49,606 bases of DNA from a bacterium (GTDB taxonomy: Bacteria > Armatimonadota > Chthonomonadetes > Chthonomonadales > JAMCWF01). The stretch spans positions 1-49,606 of the forward strand of contig JAKBZR010000015.1 in NCBI GenBank assembly GCA_021842405.1. The letters run 5' to 3'. Of this stretch, positions 17,824 through 25,088 are shown piece by piece. The position numbers and the translations under genes are program-made. Under the pieces are notes generated by a model, which did not search any database, was not told the DNA's origin, and saw only the letters and a program-made list of their open reading frames with translations. The first letter of the stretch is position 1, and every line of letters starts with the position of its first letter.

Positions 17824-18257
17824 TTATCGGTTAGATTGCGATAAAATGTTCCCATCGCTTCATGAGTGATCTCGTTATTGCTGTTCTCATCATCCGGCAA
17901 CCCAGCTCGCGCGGCCCGCCAGGGCTCTTCATTATGAGTTAGTTGACTCAGCCAGAACGCGCTTTGTTTCGCGTAATGCTTGAGCACCGCATTGACCGTC
18001 ATCTTTTCATCACGATCCAGCTTTTCGGGATTACCCCACTTCCACTTACTTACCTCGTATTGGCCACGATGCTTATCGTACAATTCCGGCACAACCGGCC
18101 CGTTTCTCCATGCCTCGATGCGCTCTCGGAACAGCGGCCTCTCATCCCATACCAGCGACCATGCTTGGCAGTAGTAGACTAGTTTCTCCAGCTTCATGGC
18201 CGACATAGCGCCCTGCTTTTTGAGTATGTATGCCGCGACATCGTGTGCACTGACCAT
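17820..18257 (-). CDS. Panacea (DUF4065, SocA-like) antitoxin
   Basis: The 145-residue protein shows the Panacea/DUF4065 pattern: an N-terminal helix-rich AHDVAAYILKKQGAMSAMKLEKLVYYCQAW, then WRNGPVVPELYDKH and a C-terminal region with FWLSQLTHNEEPWRAARAGLP. Panacea domains are versatile antitoxins that neutralise many unrelated toxins, typically encoded next to them. Here the partner is the overlapping gene at 17383-17823. A ribosome site aaaggggaa precedes the ATG. A near-palindrome about 20 bases upstream may be an operator for autoregulation. The pair lies at the left edge of the phage remnant. Confidence 0.85.
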   Translation of the reverse strand: MVSAHDVAAYILKKQGAMSAMKLEKLVYYCQAWSLVWDERPLFRERIEAWRNGPVVPELYDKHRGQYEVSKWKWGNPEKLDRDEKMTVNAVLKHYAKQSAFWLSQLTHNEEPWRAARAGLPDDENSNNEITHEAMGTFYRNLTDK

Positions 18258-18276
18258 CGTGATTCCCCTTTTCTTT

Positions 18277-18301
18277 ATCTGACCACTCTAACCTGTCAGA
18301 T
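18277..18301. promoter_or_regulatory. Inverted repeat upstream of Panacea pair, candidate operator
   Basis: The sequence contains atctgac and gtcagat as perfect 7-bp arms separated by 11 bases, 20 bases upstream of the antitoxin start. The position and spacing suit a dimeric regulator covering a promoter. No biochemical evidence is available; the call rests on symmetry alone. Confidence 0.4.
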
Positions 18302-18393
18302 ACGTCACCTTTGCCCAATTTCTTTTTCTTTTATTGCGCCCTCAGATTTTTGATGCACCTATTTATTCTACCATATCCACCATTTCTCGTATT

Positions 18394-18735
18394 TCACTCC
18401 CAGATCCTTATGATCTGTATCCCCACGTTCGGCTCCATCACGCGGGTGATCCCGTCGCTTCCCAATACGCTCACGGTAAAAGAGAGGGTGTAAAACCCCG
18501 GCGCAAGCCCGGCCGTCACCAAGGTCAGCCACACCCGGGCCGAATCGGCCGCGCCCGCATCGAAGCCGCTTACCGCCAACCCGCTCATACCGGCGATCGG
18601 CGCACCGGCTGAATCGGTGAGCGTGCATAACGGCGATGGCGTTCCGAGCACCTGCACCGTCCCATCCGCGGTTGAAATCGTCGCCACCACCGGCCTAATC
18701 TCGCCCTGGCGGAGTTGAATATACCCATCCGGCAT
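18394..18735 (-). CDS. Putative phage baseplate/receptor-type small beta protein
   Basis: The 113-residue protein is beta-rich: it begins MPDGYIQLRQGEIRPVVATI and has a TLTDSAGAPI segment typical of Ig-like or BppU-like modules in phage baseplate and appendage proteins. A strong ribosome site (aaaggag) lies upstream of the ATG on the minus strand. It is the last gene of the minus-strand phage-like block and follows the SGNH hydrolase gene by about 50 bases, so both are probably parts of a receptor or appendage module. The family is not firmly recognised. Confidence 0.5.
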   Translation of the reverse strand: MPDGYIQLRQGEIRPVVATISTADGTVQVLGTPSPLCTLTDSAGAPIAGMSGLAVSGFDAGAADSARVWLTLVTAGLAPGFYTLSFTVSVLGSDGITRVMEPNVGIQIIRIWE

Positions 18736-18786
18736 CGTAAATCTCCTTTCACATCAATCGGCTGCCGCGGCCTGAAATCATCCGAA

Positions 18787-20211
18787 TTAACCGATAGCGC
18801 CCGCTTCGCGCATCTGCTGCCCCGCGATGACCGCGCTCATCCTATTCAATGCGGCATCATATCCCAACAAGCCCTCCAGCCGGGCCGCGATCTTGGCGTA
18901 GCCCGAGCCGTTGGGGTGCACGCCGTCCGCCGTGTCGGTCGCCGGGTCAATCCAGCCCTCCACCGGCACGAAAATCAGGTTCTTGCTGCCGGCGCCGTTG
19001 ACGGCCGCTTTGATCGCAGCCGACCATGGCTGCCGATCAACCGCCACGTCGTTTCGCGGCATGATCCCCAAGCAGAAGATTTTGGCACCCGTCAGTCCCG
19101 ATATAATCTGCGCCAGCATATTGGAGTAGGCGATCTGGAATTCGGATATCGTCTCCGGCCCGCCCACGCCGGTCATATCGTTGGTTCCATACAGGATGAC
19201 CACTTGCGTGGGAGCGGCCGAAATGAGATCGCTTACTCTGACCGCGCCGCTGTCCTTCACCGTGGTCCCTGGTATCGCCCGGTTCCAAATCTCGAATGGA
19301 CCGTGCCGGCCAGTGAAAAATCCGACCCGATGGACGTAGCCCAGCGAGGAATCGTTGCCGGTCCCAGTCGTACCGTATGTCACGCTGTCCCCGTAAAAGG
19401 CGATACGAACCGGACGCCGGCCAGCGACTCCGCTTATTTCACCTCCGGTCAGCCCGACCGCATGGATCGCGCTCGCCCCGTAAGGCGAGTAGGCAAGCGA
19501 GAAGGAATATTCATGCTCCACCGCATTGTCCAAGCCGCTCATTATTTGGAGCCAGCCGTAAACCGGCGTCCCGGCCGCCCAGACGGGTGGATCGGCGGTC
19601 AGCAGAGCGCCGTCCACGCCGTCAATCTGAGTTTTAATTTTACTGCCGTCCAGCAACATCCAAACACTTAGGGCATTGCACTTTGCCCGCAATCGCACCG
19701 CTGCATCCATCCAGGAGCTGATGGAAACGGGCGGATTGCTGTAACCGGCCAACGCCTGCCCGTTCCAGCCGCCTTCGACCAACAGCCGGCCGCCCGAGAG
19801 CGGTATCATCGCCGGCGCGTTGGGCGGTGCGCCGATCGCCGGCGCCGCTCCGCTCACCGTAAAGGCGGTATTGAAATCGAGATAAAACCAGGCCGTGCTG
19901 CCGGCGGTCTGCTTGATGGTCACCGCATGAGGCGAATCGGATAAGCCGCTGAAAACGGTGACGTCAGCCCAAGTTCCGCCGTTCCCTGCCAACGGTGTGA
20001 AAGCGCCGCCATCCACCGATACCTGCATCGTGACCTGGCCGGCATCGTAGTTGCACAGCATGAGCAGCTCGGTCCCGGTAATCACTAAGTCTAACTGCGT
20101 GTTTTGACCTTGCCATTGCCGAACCGCCCGCCCGGAAGGTATGACCCAATCCAGCCACTGCCCCGAATAGACCGCCCCTGGGATATCGCACGAATAACTT
20201 TGAATTGGCAT
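18787..20211 (-). CDS. SGNH/GDSL hydrolase, phage-associated
   Basis: The 474-residue protein has an N-terminal carbohydrate-binding-like beta region (residues 1-230) and a C-terminal SGNH hydrolase domain. Block I is FYGDSVTYG with the nucleophile serine, block III is ILYGTNDM with the oxyanion asparagine, and block V is DGVHPNGSGYAKIA with the Asp-His pair. Such enzymes remove acetyl or other esters from polysaccharides. In phages they occur on tail fibres and help penetrate capsules. ATG 20211 is preceded by gagagg; an in-frame start at 20232 is less well placed. Position in the phage block suggests a structural or host-recognition role; a free esterase remains possible. Confidence 0.8.
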   Translation of the reverse strand: MPIQSYSCDIPGAVYSGQWLDWVIPSGRAVRQWQGQNTQLDLVITGTELLMLCNYDAGQVTMQVSVDGGAFTPLAGNGGTWADVTVFSGLSDSPHAVTIKQTAGSTAWFYLDFNTAFTVSGAAPAIGAPPNAPAMIPLSGGRLLVEGGWNGQALAGYSNPPVSISSWMDAAVRLRAKCNALSVWMLLDGSKIKTQIDGVDGALLTADPPVWAAGTPVYGWLQIMSGLDNAVEHEYSFSLAYSPYGASAIHAVGLTGGEISGVAGRRPVRIAFYGDSVTYGTTGTGNDSSLGYVHRVGFFTGRHGPFEIWNRAIPGTTVKDSGAVRVSDLISAAPTQVVILYGTNDMTGVGGPETISEFQIAYSNMLAQIISGLTGAKIFCLGIMPRNDVAVDRQPWSAAIKAAVNGAGSKNLIFVPVEGWIDPATDTADGVHPNGSGYAKIAARLEGLLGYDAALNRMSAVIAGQQMREAGAIG

Positions 20212-20375
20212 AACGAAACCTCTCTCCACCATTCAAGGTATAATGTATATATGGTTATAACCGCCGCCCATTAAGCAACAGGCGAGGTGGCGCCTCTGTC
20301 GTAGGGTTATTGAATATCTTATTCCATGCATCCAATAGGCAAGCCGTGATTTCCACGGTGGAAAATGGTTGAAAA

Positions 20376-21137
20376 ATGGCCAGACATGAACGGTTTGAAA
20401 AGGCGCCGATCAGGGAAGCTATCATAGACTTAAAGGTGAAGGCTCCATCCGGCCTCTCGACCGTCCAAATCGCCGAGATCGGAACCGAGATTTCCGAGTG
20501 GTATCCCACGCGTAACAGCATCACTAAGGGCGAATTCACCTTCCAATTCGGTGCCGGTGCTGCGGCACAATCCAGCCGGCAAGATCCGATTGGGTTCCGG
20601 TTTACTAGTTTAGATGGACACTATGTGCTACAAGCTAGATTGGATGGCCTCACGCTTAGCGTTCTGCCCCCTTATGACCGTTGGGAGACGTTCAGAGATG
20701 AAGCGCGCCGGCTCTGGAGCATTTACCGCTCCCACGTGCAGCCCGAAAGCATTTCGCGGTTGGCGGTGCGTTACATTAATCAATTGGACCACCTTCCCGC
20801 CTCAGCAAACCTGGAGGAGTATCTAGCAACCTTTCCACAAGTATCCGACGCTATGGTACAAACCGGCGCCAGGCTGAACAACTACTTTATGCAGCTTCAG
20901 ATGACGTTGCCGGATTTGCAATCCAATTTAATACTAAATCAGGCCGCCATTCCACCGACAACATCCGAGTTTGTCTCACTGATTCTCGACATTGATCTCT
21001 ATCGAGATAATGATGTGCCACAGGACGAAGAAGGGATCTGGGCATTATTTGAAGCTTTCCGGGAACACAAAAACGCGATCTTTATTGCCTGTATCACGGA
21101 CCGTACAAAGGAGTACCTGAGACAATGCCGACCATGA
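20376..21137 (+). CDS. TIGR04255 family protein
   Basis: The 253-residue protein matches the sporadically distributed TIGR04255 family: ARHERFEKAPIREAIIDLKV at the start, IGFRFTSLDGHYVLQARLDGLTLSVL, then YDRWETFRDEARRLW and ISRLAVRYINQLDHLP, ending in EAFREHKNAIFIACIT. The function of the family is unknown. The ATG lies after a weak purine-rich site. It is encoded opposite to the surrounding phage genes and overlaps the next gene by 13 bases, forming a three-gene plus-strand cassette. Its presence within a phage remnant is consistent with moron or defence cargo, an inference. Confidence 0.8.
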   Translation: MARHERFEKAPIREAIIDLKVKAPSGLSTVQIAEIGTEISEWYPTRNSITKGEFTFQFGAGAAAQSSRQDPIGFRFTSLDGHYVLQARLDGLTLSVLPPYDRWETFRDEARRLWSIYRSHVQPESISRLAVRYINQLDHLPASANLEEYLATFPQVSDAMVQTGARLNNYFMQLQMTLPDLQSNLILNQAAIPPTTSEFVSLILDIDLYRDNDVPQDEEGIWALFEAFREHKNAIFIACITDRTKEYLRQCRP

Positions 21138-21676
21138 CCCAATCTTCCACCAATCAAATATGTTTCCCTCTTGCACCTCCTACTGCGCCATCGCGAGGAG
21201 AAACGGCAGAGTTGATCGAAAAACGCGAAGCAGAAATTAACCGGGATTACTTCTCCTCGTCTCAGAGCGGGGCTGCTATCACCATACAGCGCGTATTAGC
21301 GCTTGCAAACGACCCGGATGAAGACCTGCTTCCGCCAACCATCGCTGCTCTTGTTCGGACCAGTGATCTAATCTTCGTTGCGAGTTCCCAAATGGAGCAC
21401 AATTTTCCGCGTGGTTCCGCCGCCACTGATGGAAAAGGGGGCCTTCGGGTCGAGTGGCGGAGCGCTAATCTTATTGCCGGGTTGGTACGAGATGTTAGGT
21501 TGCTGATCCCTTCACTACCATGCTTTTCACCCACACGGGAGTGCGAACAAGAATATATCTTTCATGGTGAATACCATGTGAAATGCGGTATGTCAGGTGA
21601 TAGTGATCAATATGAAATAGAACCGGTGTCATTCATGTCGCTTGCCGAGTGGCTTGATTGGCTTTTACAAATATAA
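21125..21676 (+). CDS. Uncharacterised protein of the TIGR04255 cassette
   Basis: The 183-residue protein has an N-terminal helical part (ETAELIEKREAEINRDYF, with ALANDPDEDLLPPT following) and a beta-rich C-terminal part with GGLRVEWRSANL, RDVRLLIPS and EYIFHGEYHVKCG. I recall similar proteins paired with TIGR04255 genes in cyanobacteria, but cannot verify this here. No enzymatic motif is visible. It overlaps the upstream gene by 13 bases and stops 13 bases before the third gene, implying coordinated expression. Confidence 0.65.
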   Translation: MPTMTQSSTNQICFPLAPPTAPSRGETAELIEKREAEINRDYFSSSQSGAAITIQRVLALANDPDEDLLPPTIAALVRTSDLIFVASSQMEHNFPRGSAATDGKGGLRVEWRSANLIAGLVRDVRLLIPSLPCFSPTRECEQEYIFHGEYHVKCGMSGDSDQYEIEPVSFMSLAEWLDWLLQI

Positions 21677-21689
21677 TCAATCCGACCCG

Positions 21690-22061
21690 ATGGGATTATC
21701 TGAAGTGAACCCGCCATGCAGCTCTATCGTTCTCCGAGCGGTGCTTCGCCGAAATGAGCTTGATGAAGATACTGGTTTAATAAAACCAACCGCATTTATT
21801 CAACGCCCTAATGAAACGGATGGGATTTCGGTGACTATCGCTTCTTCAGAATGCTCCGCTCTTCAACTGGCCCGATCATTCAAAAAATGCTATGGGGTGG
21901 TGAGCCTCCACGTAGGATATATTCGAGATATTGGGCTCGATGTGAGACTTTCACCACCCCCCGAATCGCACGCACTTATTGTCGGGTTCCCTGCCAATGA
22001 TGCTGCGAGAACAGAGTACCTGGCCGGTTTGCTTGCCAATTCAGCCAGGCGGCAACTCTAA
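21690..22061 (+). CDS. Third protein of the TIGR04255 cassette
   Basis: The 123-residue product has a beta-strand-rich centre (IVLRAVLRRNELDEDTGLIKPTAF) and the pattern VVSLHVGYIRDIGLDV, then ESHALIVGFPANDAARTEYLAGLLANSARR. ATG 21690 has little ribosome-site sequence; a TTG at 21642 would overlap the upstream gene. The motif with VGxIRDIGLDV and an alanine-rich end looks like a small conserved family that travels with the preceding two genes. Function unknown. Its stop is about 40 bases from the converging phage block. Confidence 0.62.
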   Translation: MGLSEVNPPCSSIVLRAVLRRNELDEDTGLIKPTAFIQRPNETDGISVTIASSECSALQLARSFKKCYGVVSLHVGYIRDIGLDVRLSPPPESHALIVGFPANDAARTEYLAGLLANSARRQL

Positions 22062-22100
22062 TCATCATTTAACGAACAGTATCCCATATTACGGTTATCA

Positions 22101-22355
22101 CTACCCCTCGTATTTTCGCTTCAGCTCATAGTAGGCGCTGCGGCTGGCCCGGAACGGGTCGCCGAACAGCAGCGTCAACAGGCTGATCTTCACGTTTCCG
22201 GAGGCGTCGGTGACCTCCTGCACCCAGATTTCAGCCACTCGGTCGAAGTCGCCCACCACCGCCGGCGAGGGATCCTTTTGCTCCACCCTCATCCTCAGCC
22301 GCAAATAGTCGGCGATCAACTGCAATCCCCGATTGATACCGCTCAGCATCTTCAT
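22101..22355 (-). CDS. Small phage-associated protein
   Basis: The 84-residue protein starts MKMLSGINRGLQLIADYLRL and ends FRASRSAYYELKRKYEG. It is mostly helical, charged and without a membrane segment. A clear ribosome site, aaaaaaggag, lies just before the ATG. It follows the XhlA-like holin candidate by 29 bases in the same block, so a lysis or tail-accessory role is possible but not shown by the sequence. Confidence 0.55.
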   Translation of the reverse strand: MKMLSGINRGLQLIADYLRLRMRVEQKDPSPAVVGDFDRVAEIWVQEVTDASGNVKISLLTLLFGDPFRASRSAYYELKRKYEG

Positions 22356-22384
22356 GGCTCCTTTTTTAATGTATTCGCTATCAG

Positions 22385-22627
22385 CTACCGGCCCGCCACC
22401 GCCGCATAGACCAGCCGGATGATCGCGCCGCTGCCCAGCAGTCCCGCGATCCACATCACCGCCATCTTAAATCCCTCCAGGCTCGCTACCCGATCCCGCA
22501 GTGAAGACTGCTCGGCCGGGATTTCCTGCAGCGGCGTAATCGCCTGTCCCAATCGTGCGACCTCCAACGCCAGCTCCTGTATGCTCTCCCTCAATTTTGA
22601 TAACTCAATCCGCTCTGCCTGGTTCAT
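22385..22627 (-). CDS. XhlA-like small membrane protein, holin candidate
   Basis: The 80-residue protein has an N-terminal coiled coil (ELSKLRESIQELALEVARL and later SLRDRVASLEGFK) and one C-terminal transmembrane helix (about residues 56-78). This layout matches XhlA-type haemolysin/holin-associated proteins of phages. ATG 22627 has gggagg just upstream; the longer frame to 22876 overlaps the next gene. A single-helix holin or spanin-like role is inferred from shape and location only. Confidence 0.6.
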   Translation of the reverse strand: MNQAERIELSKLRESIQELALEVARLGQAITPLQEIPAEQSSLRDRVASLEGFKMAVMWIAGLLGSGAIIRLVYAAVAGR

Positions 22628-22661
22628 CGCTTCCTCCCTCGCCGTTCTCCAGTCACCGCCG

Positions 22662-23294
22662 CTAAACATAGCCGCCCGCCGATAAAATGGGCGTGGCCGG
22701 CGTGCTTCCAATATAGGGCGTCCACCGCACGAAGCTGCCGCCGGACGGTAAGGGCGGGCGCGGCAGATAGCCCACCGTCTGGGTCGCGGCCGAAGGTAAA
22801 CCGGTGATTGGAATTGGCGACCAAACACTGCCGGACACGTAGTACCAGCCGGCTGGATTGACGCCCGAGTGGACATCCAGCAGCAGTCGGCTGAAATCCG
22901 GCTCCGATGAAACCTCCAACCTCACCGCGGTGACATCGGTCGCGCCGGCGATCTGCACCATCAAGGGTCGCCCGGTCATCTCGCTGAACAGGCCGTCAAC
23001 GACCGTTCTTTCGGCCAGCATCTCCAGGTAGGCAGGCGTGCCGGAGCCGGCTTCCACCGGTGTGCCGCGAACCGTCCACCAATTTTTCTTTTCCCGCCAC
23101 CATAGCCGGTAGCCGTCGTCCACGCTCGCCAGCAGCCCAGCCGGAAGCCAGACGGTGCAGAGCGGGGCCGCGCTGATTGCGGTGAATTGCAGCCGCTCCC
23201 GCACCCCCATCGGATTGAACCGGGCCGAAACCATTTTCTTCACCAGCGTGGAGCTATCAGGTAGATAAATGTCGCACGTATCGGACAACAGCAT
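22662..23294 (-). CDS. Phage structural protein of unknown class
   Basis: The 210-residue beta-rich protein starts MLLSDTCDIYLPDSSTLVKK and has aromatic repeats such as VDDGYRLWWREKKNWWTV, followed by DLFSRLLLDVHSG-like strands and a Gly/Pro-rich end. caggaggtg lies seven bases before the ATG. The N-terminal part resembles head-tail joining or tail-completion proteins, which begin with a similar description of data or units, but the match is weak. It sits downstream of the capsid genes, separated by a MITE copy and the opposite-strand Panacea cassette. Confidence 0.5.
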   Translation of the reverse strand: MLLSDTCDIYLPDSSTLVKKMVSARFNPMGVRERLQFTAISAAPLCTVWLPAGLLASVDDGYRLWWREKKNWWTVRGTPVEAGSGTPAYLEMLAERTVVDGLFSEMTGRPLMVQIAGATDVTAVRLEVSSEPDFSRLLLDVHSGVNPAGWYYVSGSVWSPIPITGLPSAATQTVGYLPRPPLPSGGSFVRWTPYIGSTPATPILSAGGYV

Positions 23295-23330
23295 TGGATT
23301 ACACCTCCTGAATTGCCTCAACCATTAAAT

Positions 23331-23517
23331 GAGTTCAGTTCTCTGGGTAATTTAGGCAGAAGTCCCTCACTCCAATTCCTTTCCCAATCCTGGGAGAGTG
23401 CTGGGGAATGAGATTGTTTCGCTTCGCTCGCAATGACACCCTCCCCCCTACGTGGGGGAGGGTTAGGGTGGGGGTGCATCCAATATGGTCGTAAATCATC
23501 CCCACAGAACTGAACTC
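23331..23517. mobile_element. MITE-like palindromic element, copy 5
   Basis: It begins gagttcagttctctgggtaa and ends aatcatccccacagaactga, an inverted pair. Inside are ccctccccc / gggggaggg hairpin arms. Size is 187 bp, close to copy 9. It splits the phage structural block from the Panacea gene and so may mark a later insertion. Confidence 0.75.
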
Positions 23518-23589
23518 TTTCATTATCATTTAATGCAATACTATTACATACAGAATGATGTCCCTCCGCATTCCAAAGGAGAAGAGAAA

Positions 23590-24123
23590 ATGAGACCCGA
23601 CAAAGATGCGGCTAAACAAGTCGTCTGTCAAATCTTGGCTGCTTCCGGTGGTAAGCTGGTCGGCAAGACGCGCCTTTATAAGGCCTTCTATTTCGCGCAT
23701 CTCTACTACTGGCGGGACAATAGCCGCTTTCTGACCGACTACCCCATCGTGCGGATGCCACACGGACCAGGGATCGAAAATGGCGACCAGTTGATTCGAG
23801 AACTCATTTCGGAAAGCCGGATACAGACCACAGAACACCCAATCGGGCCCTACACCGAAACGGCTTATGAGTTATGCCAAAAGTATGAGGTGAATCCGAC
23901 CGACCCTCAGTACCGTGCGGTTGAGGAAGCGGTGGAGTTCGTCAAAGATAGATCCGCCTCCGAGTTATCCGATCTGACCCACCAATACAGTCGAAGCTGG
24001 CAGCAAGCAGCGGATGGACAAGAACAAGATATCTATCTGGATCTTCTAAGCGATGAGGAATATCAACACATCCGCCAGTGTACTGAGGAAGTTAGCCAAC
24101 ACCTAATAGAGGTGTTCAAGTAG
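23590..24123 (+). CDS. Panacea-domain antitoxin-like protein, second copy
   Basis: The 177-residue protein carries the Panacea pattern GKTRLYKAFYFAHLYYWR, YPIVRMPHGPGI and a helical tail. An aaaggag ribosome site precedes ATG 23590; the open frame back to 23485 lies partly in the repeat. It differs from the first Panacea protein at 17820. Its stop codon TAG at 24121 is followed without a break by an in-frame sequence of 122 codons, so either a separate partner starts there or the gene has an interrupting stop. A neutralising role for a neighbouring toxin is inferred. Confidence 0.72.
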   Translation: MRPDKDAAKQVVCQILAASGGKLVGKTRLYKAFYFAHLYYWRDNSRFLTDYPIVRMPHGPGIENGDQLIRELISESRIQTTEHPIGPYTETAYELCQKYEVNPTDPQYRAVEEAVEFVKDRSASELSDLTHQYSRSWQQAADGQEQDIYLDLLSDEEYQHIRQCTEEVSQHLIEVFK

Positions 24124-24492
24124 ATTGCCGCACCGCTTATTGGCATTACTCGGCCATTACTTATCGGTACGGATACCAGTTCGCTTGTCTGCGTGTCCGC
24201 ACAGGCAGGCCGTCTGCGGGAACTCGGTTGGTTCGATTTCGTAAATTTCGATGCACCCTCTGGTGAAGACCCGGTCTTAATATCTTACAATGCTCTTTTA
24301 TACCTTTCTGTAAATACGGGTAAATGGAACCAGCAAGGTGAAATCATAGCTGCCATTTTCGATTTTCTATTCGATGAAACTAAAATCATTCCATCTGAGG
24401 ATCAACAACATAAGTTGGCGGATTTGCCGGCCTCCGCGCCGGTTTCTGAAGTAAAGATTAAAAGCTGGTTCGACAGAACATATTCTCCATAG
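24124..24492 (+). CDS. Downstream partner or broken C-terminal part of the second Panacea gene
   Basis: The frame continues directly after the amber stop of the Panacea gene for 122 codons, ending at TAG... in fact TAG of the upstream gene is the only stop between them. Its first codon is ATT at 24124, nine bases after gaggtg (24109-24114); the first NTG start is GTG 24193 with no ribosome site. The product contains LIGTDTSSLV, GWFDFVNFDAP and EVKIKSWFDRTYSP with no recognised fold. It may be a toxin begun at a rare ATT codon, a readthrough extension, or a pseudogene fragment. Confidence 0.45.
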   Translation: MAAPLIGITRPLLIGTDTSSLVCVSAQAGRLRELGWFDFVNFDAPSGEDPVLISYNALLYLSVNTGKWNQQGEIIAAIFDFLFDETKIIPSEDQQHKLADLPASAPVSEVKIKSWFDRTYSP

Positions 24493-24550
24493 CAAACTAG
24501 TCTTGAGCATTTACTCCTTGCTGAAGATCGTCGAATTAAGTTTCGGTCAG

Positions 24551-24970
24551 CTACCATCCCCTCATATCGGTCTCATCTCCGCTCTCCATGCTGAAAGCCG
24601 GCCCGCCGCTTGCTTCGGACTGCAAGATCGGTCCCAACACGCCGCTCCGAATCTCCTGCGCCACTTCCAGCATCCGCGCGCTTCGCTGGCGGTAATCCTG
24701 CCGTAACTGCCCCTGCGCCTCGCTGACCGCCTGCTGCGCGTACTCGGCCGCCTTCGCCTCTAACAGAACCGCCGCTGCTAGCCGCACGTCGCCGCCGTTT
24801 TCGGACAGCAGGGCGGTAATCTCCGAATCGGTGCGGGTGCGGTCGCCGCCGGCTGCATTGAGCTTGCCGGCATCCGTATCTCCGGCGTAAAGCCGCACCA
24901 ACCCGATCGGAGTCGCCAAATCGTAGGTGTATGAGATGCCTACCGCTGGCAGCTCGCCCATTGTCACCAT
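24551..24970 (-). CDS. Head-tail connector-like phage protein
   Basis: The 139-residue protein contains TPIGLVRLYAGDTDAG near the N-terminus and a helical part with LAAAVLLEAKAAEYAQQ. Small helical proteins of this type with an Asp-rich loop are encoded just after the capsid gene in tailed phages (gp6-like connectors). It lies downstream of the capsid gene with a hairpin between them. No membership is certain; the evidence is order and predicted helical layout. Confidence 0.5.
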   Translation of the reverse strand: MVTMGELPAVGISYTYDLATPIGLVRLYAGDTDAGKLNAAGGDRTRTDSEITALLSENGGDVRLAAAVLLEAKAAEYAQQAVSEAQGQLRQDYRQRSARMLEVAQEIRSGVLGPILQSEASGGPAFSMESGDETDMRGW

Positions 24971-25027
24971 CGTAATTCACTTTTCCTTTCCACCAAGTCG
25001 CGCAACCAGCCTGAATGCCGCAAGCAG

Positions 25028-25071
25028 ACCCCCCATCCGCACCGCTTGATGGCAACGGATGAGGGGGTCGC
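25028..25071 (-). terminator. Hairpin after the capsid gene
   Basis: The sequence gaccccccatccg and cggatgagggggtc forms a 13-bp stem with one mismatch or bulge and a loop of about 17 bases, starting 18 bases after the capsid stop on the minus strand. No T-run follows, so it may stabilise the abundant capsid mRNA or lower downstream transcription. Confidence 0.55.
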
Positions 25072-25088
25072 AAACATCAATTCATCGT

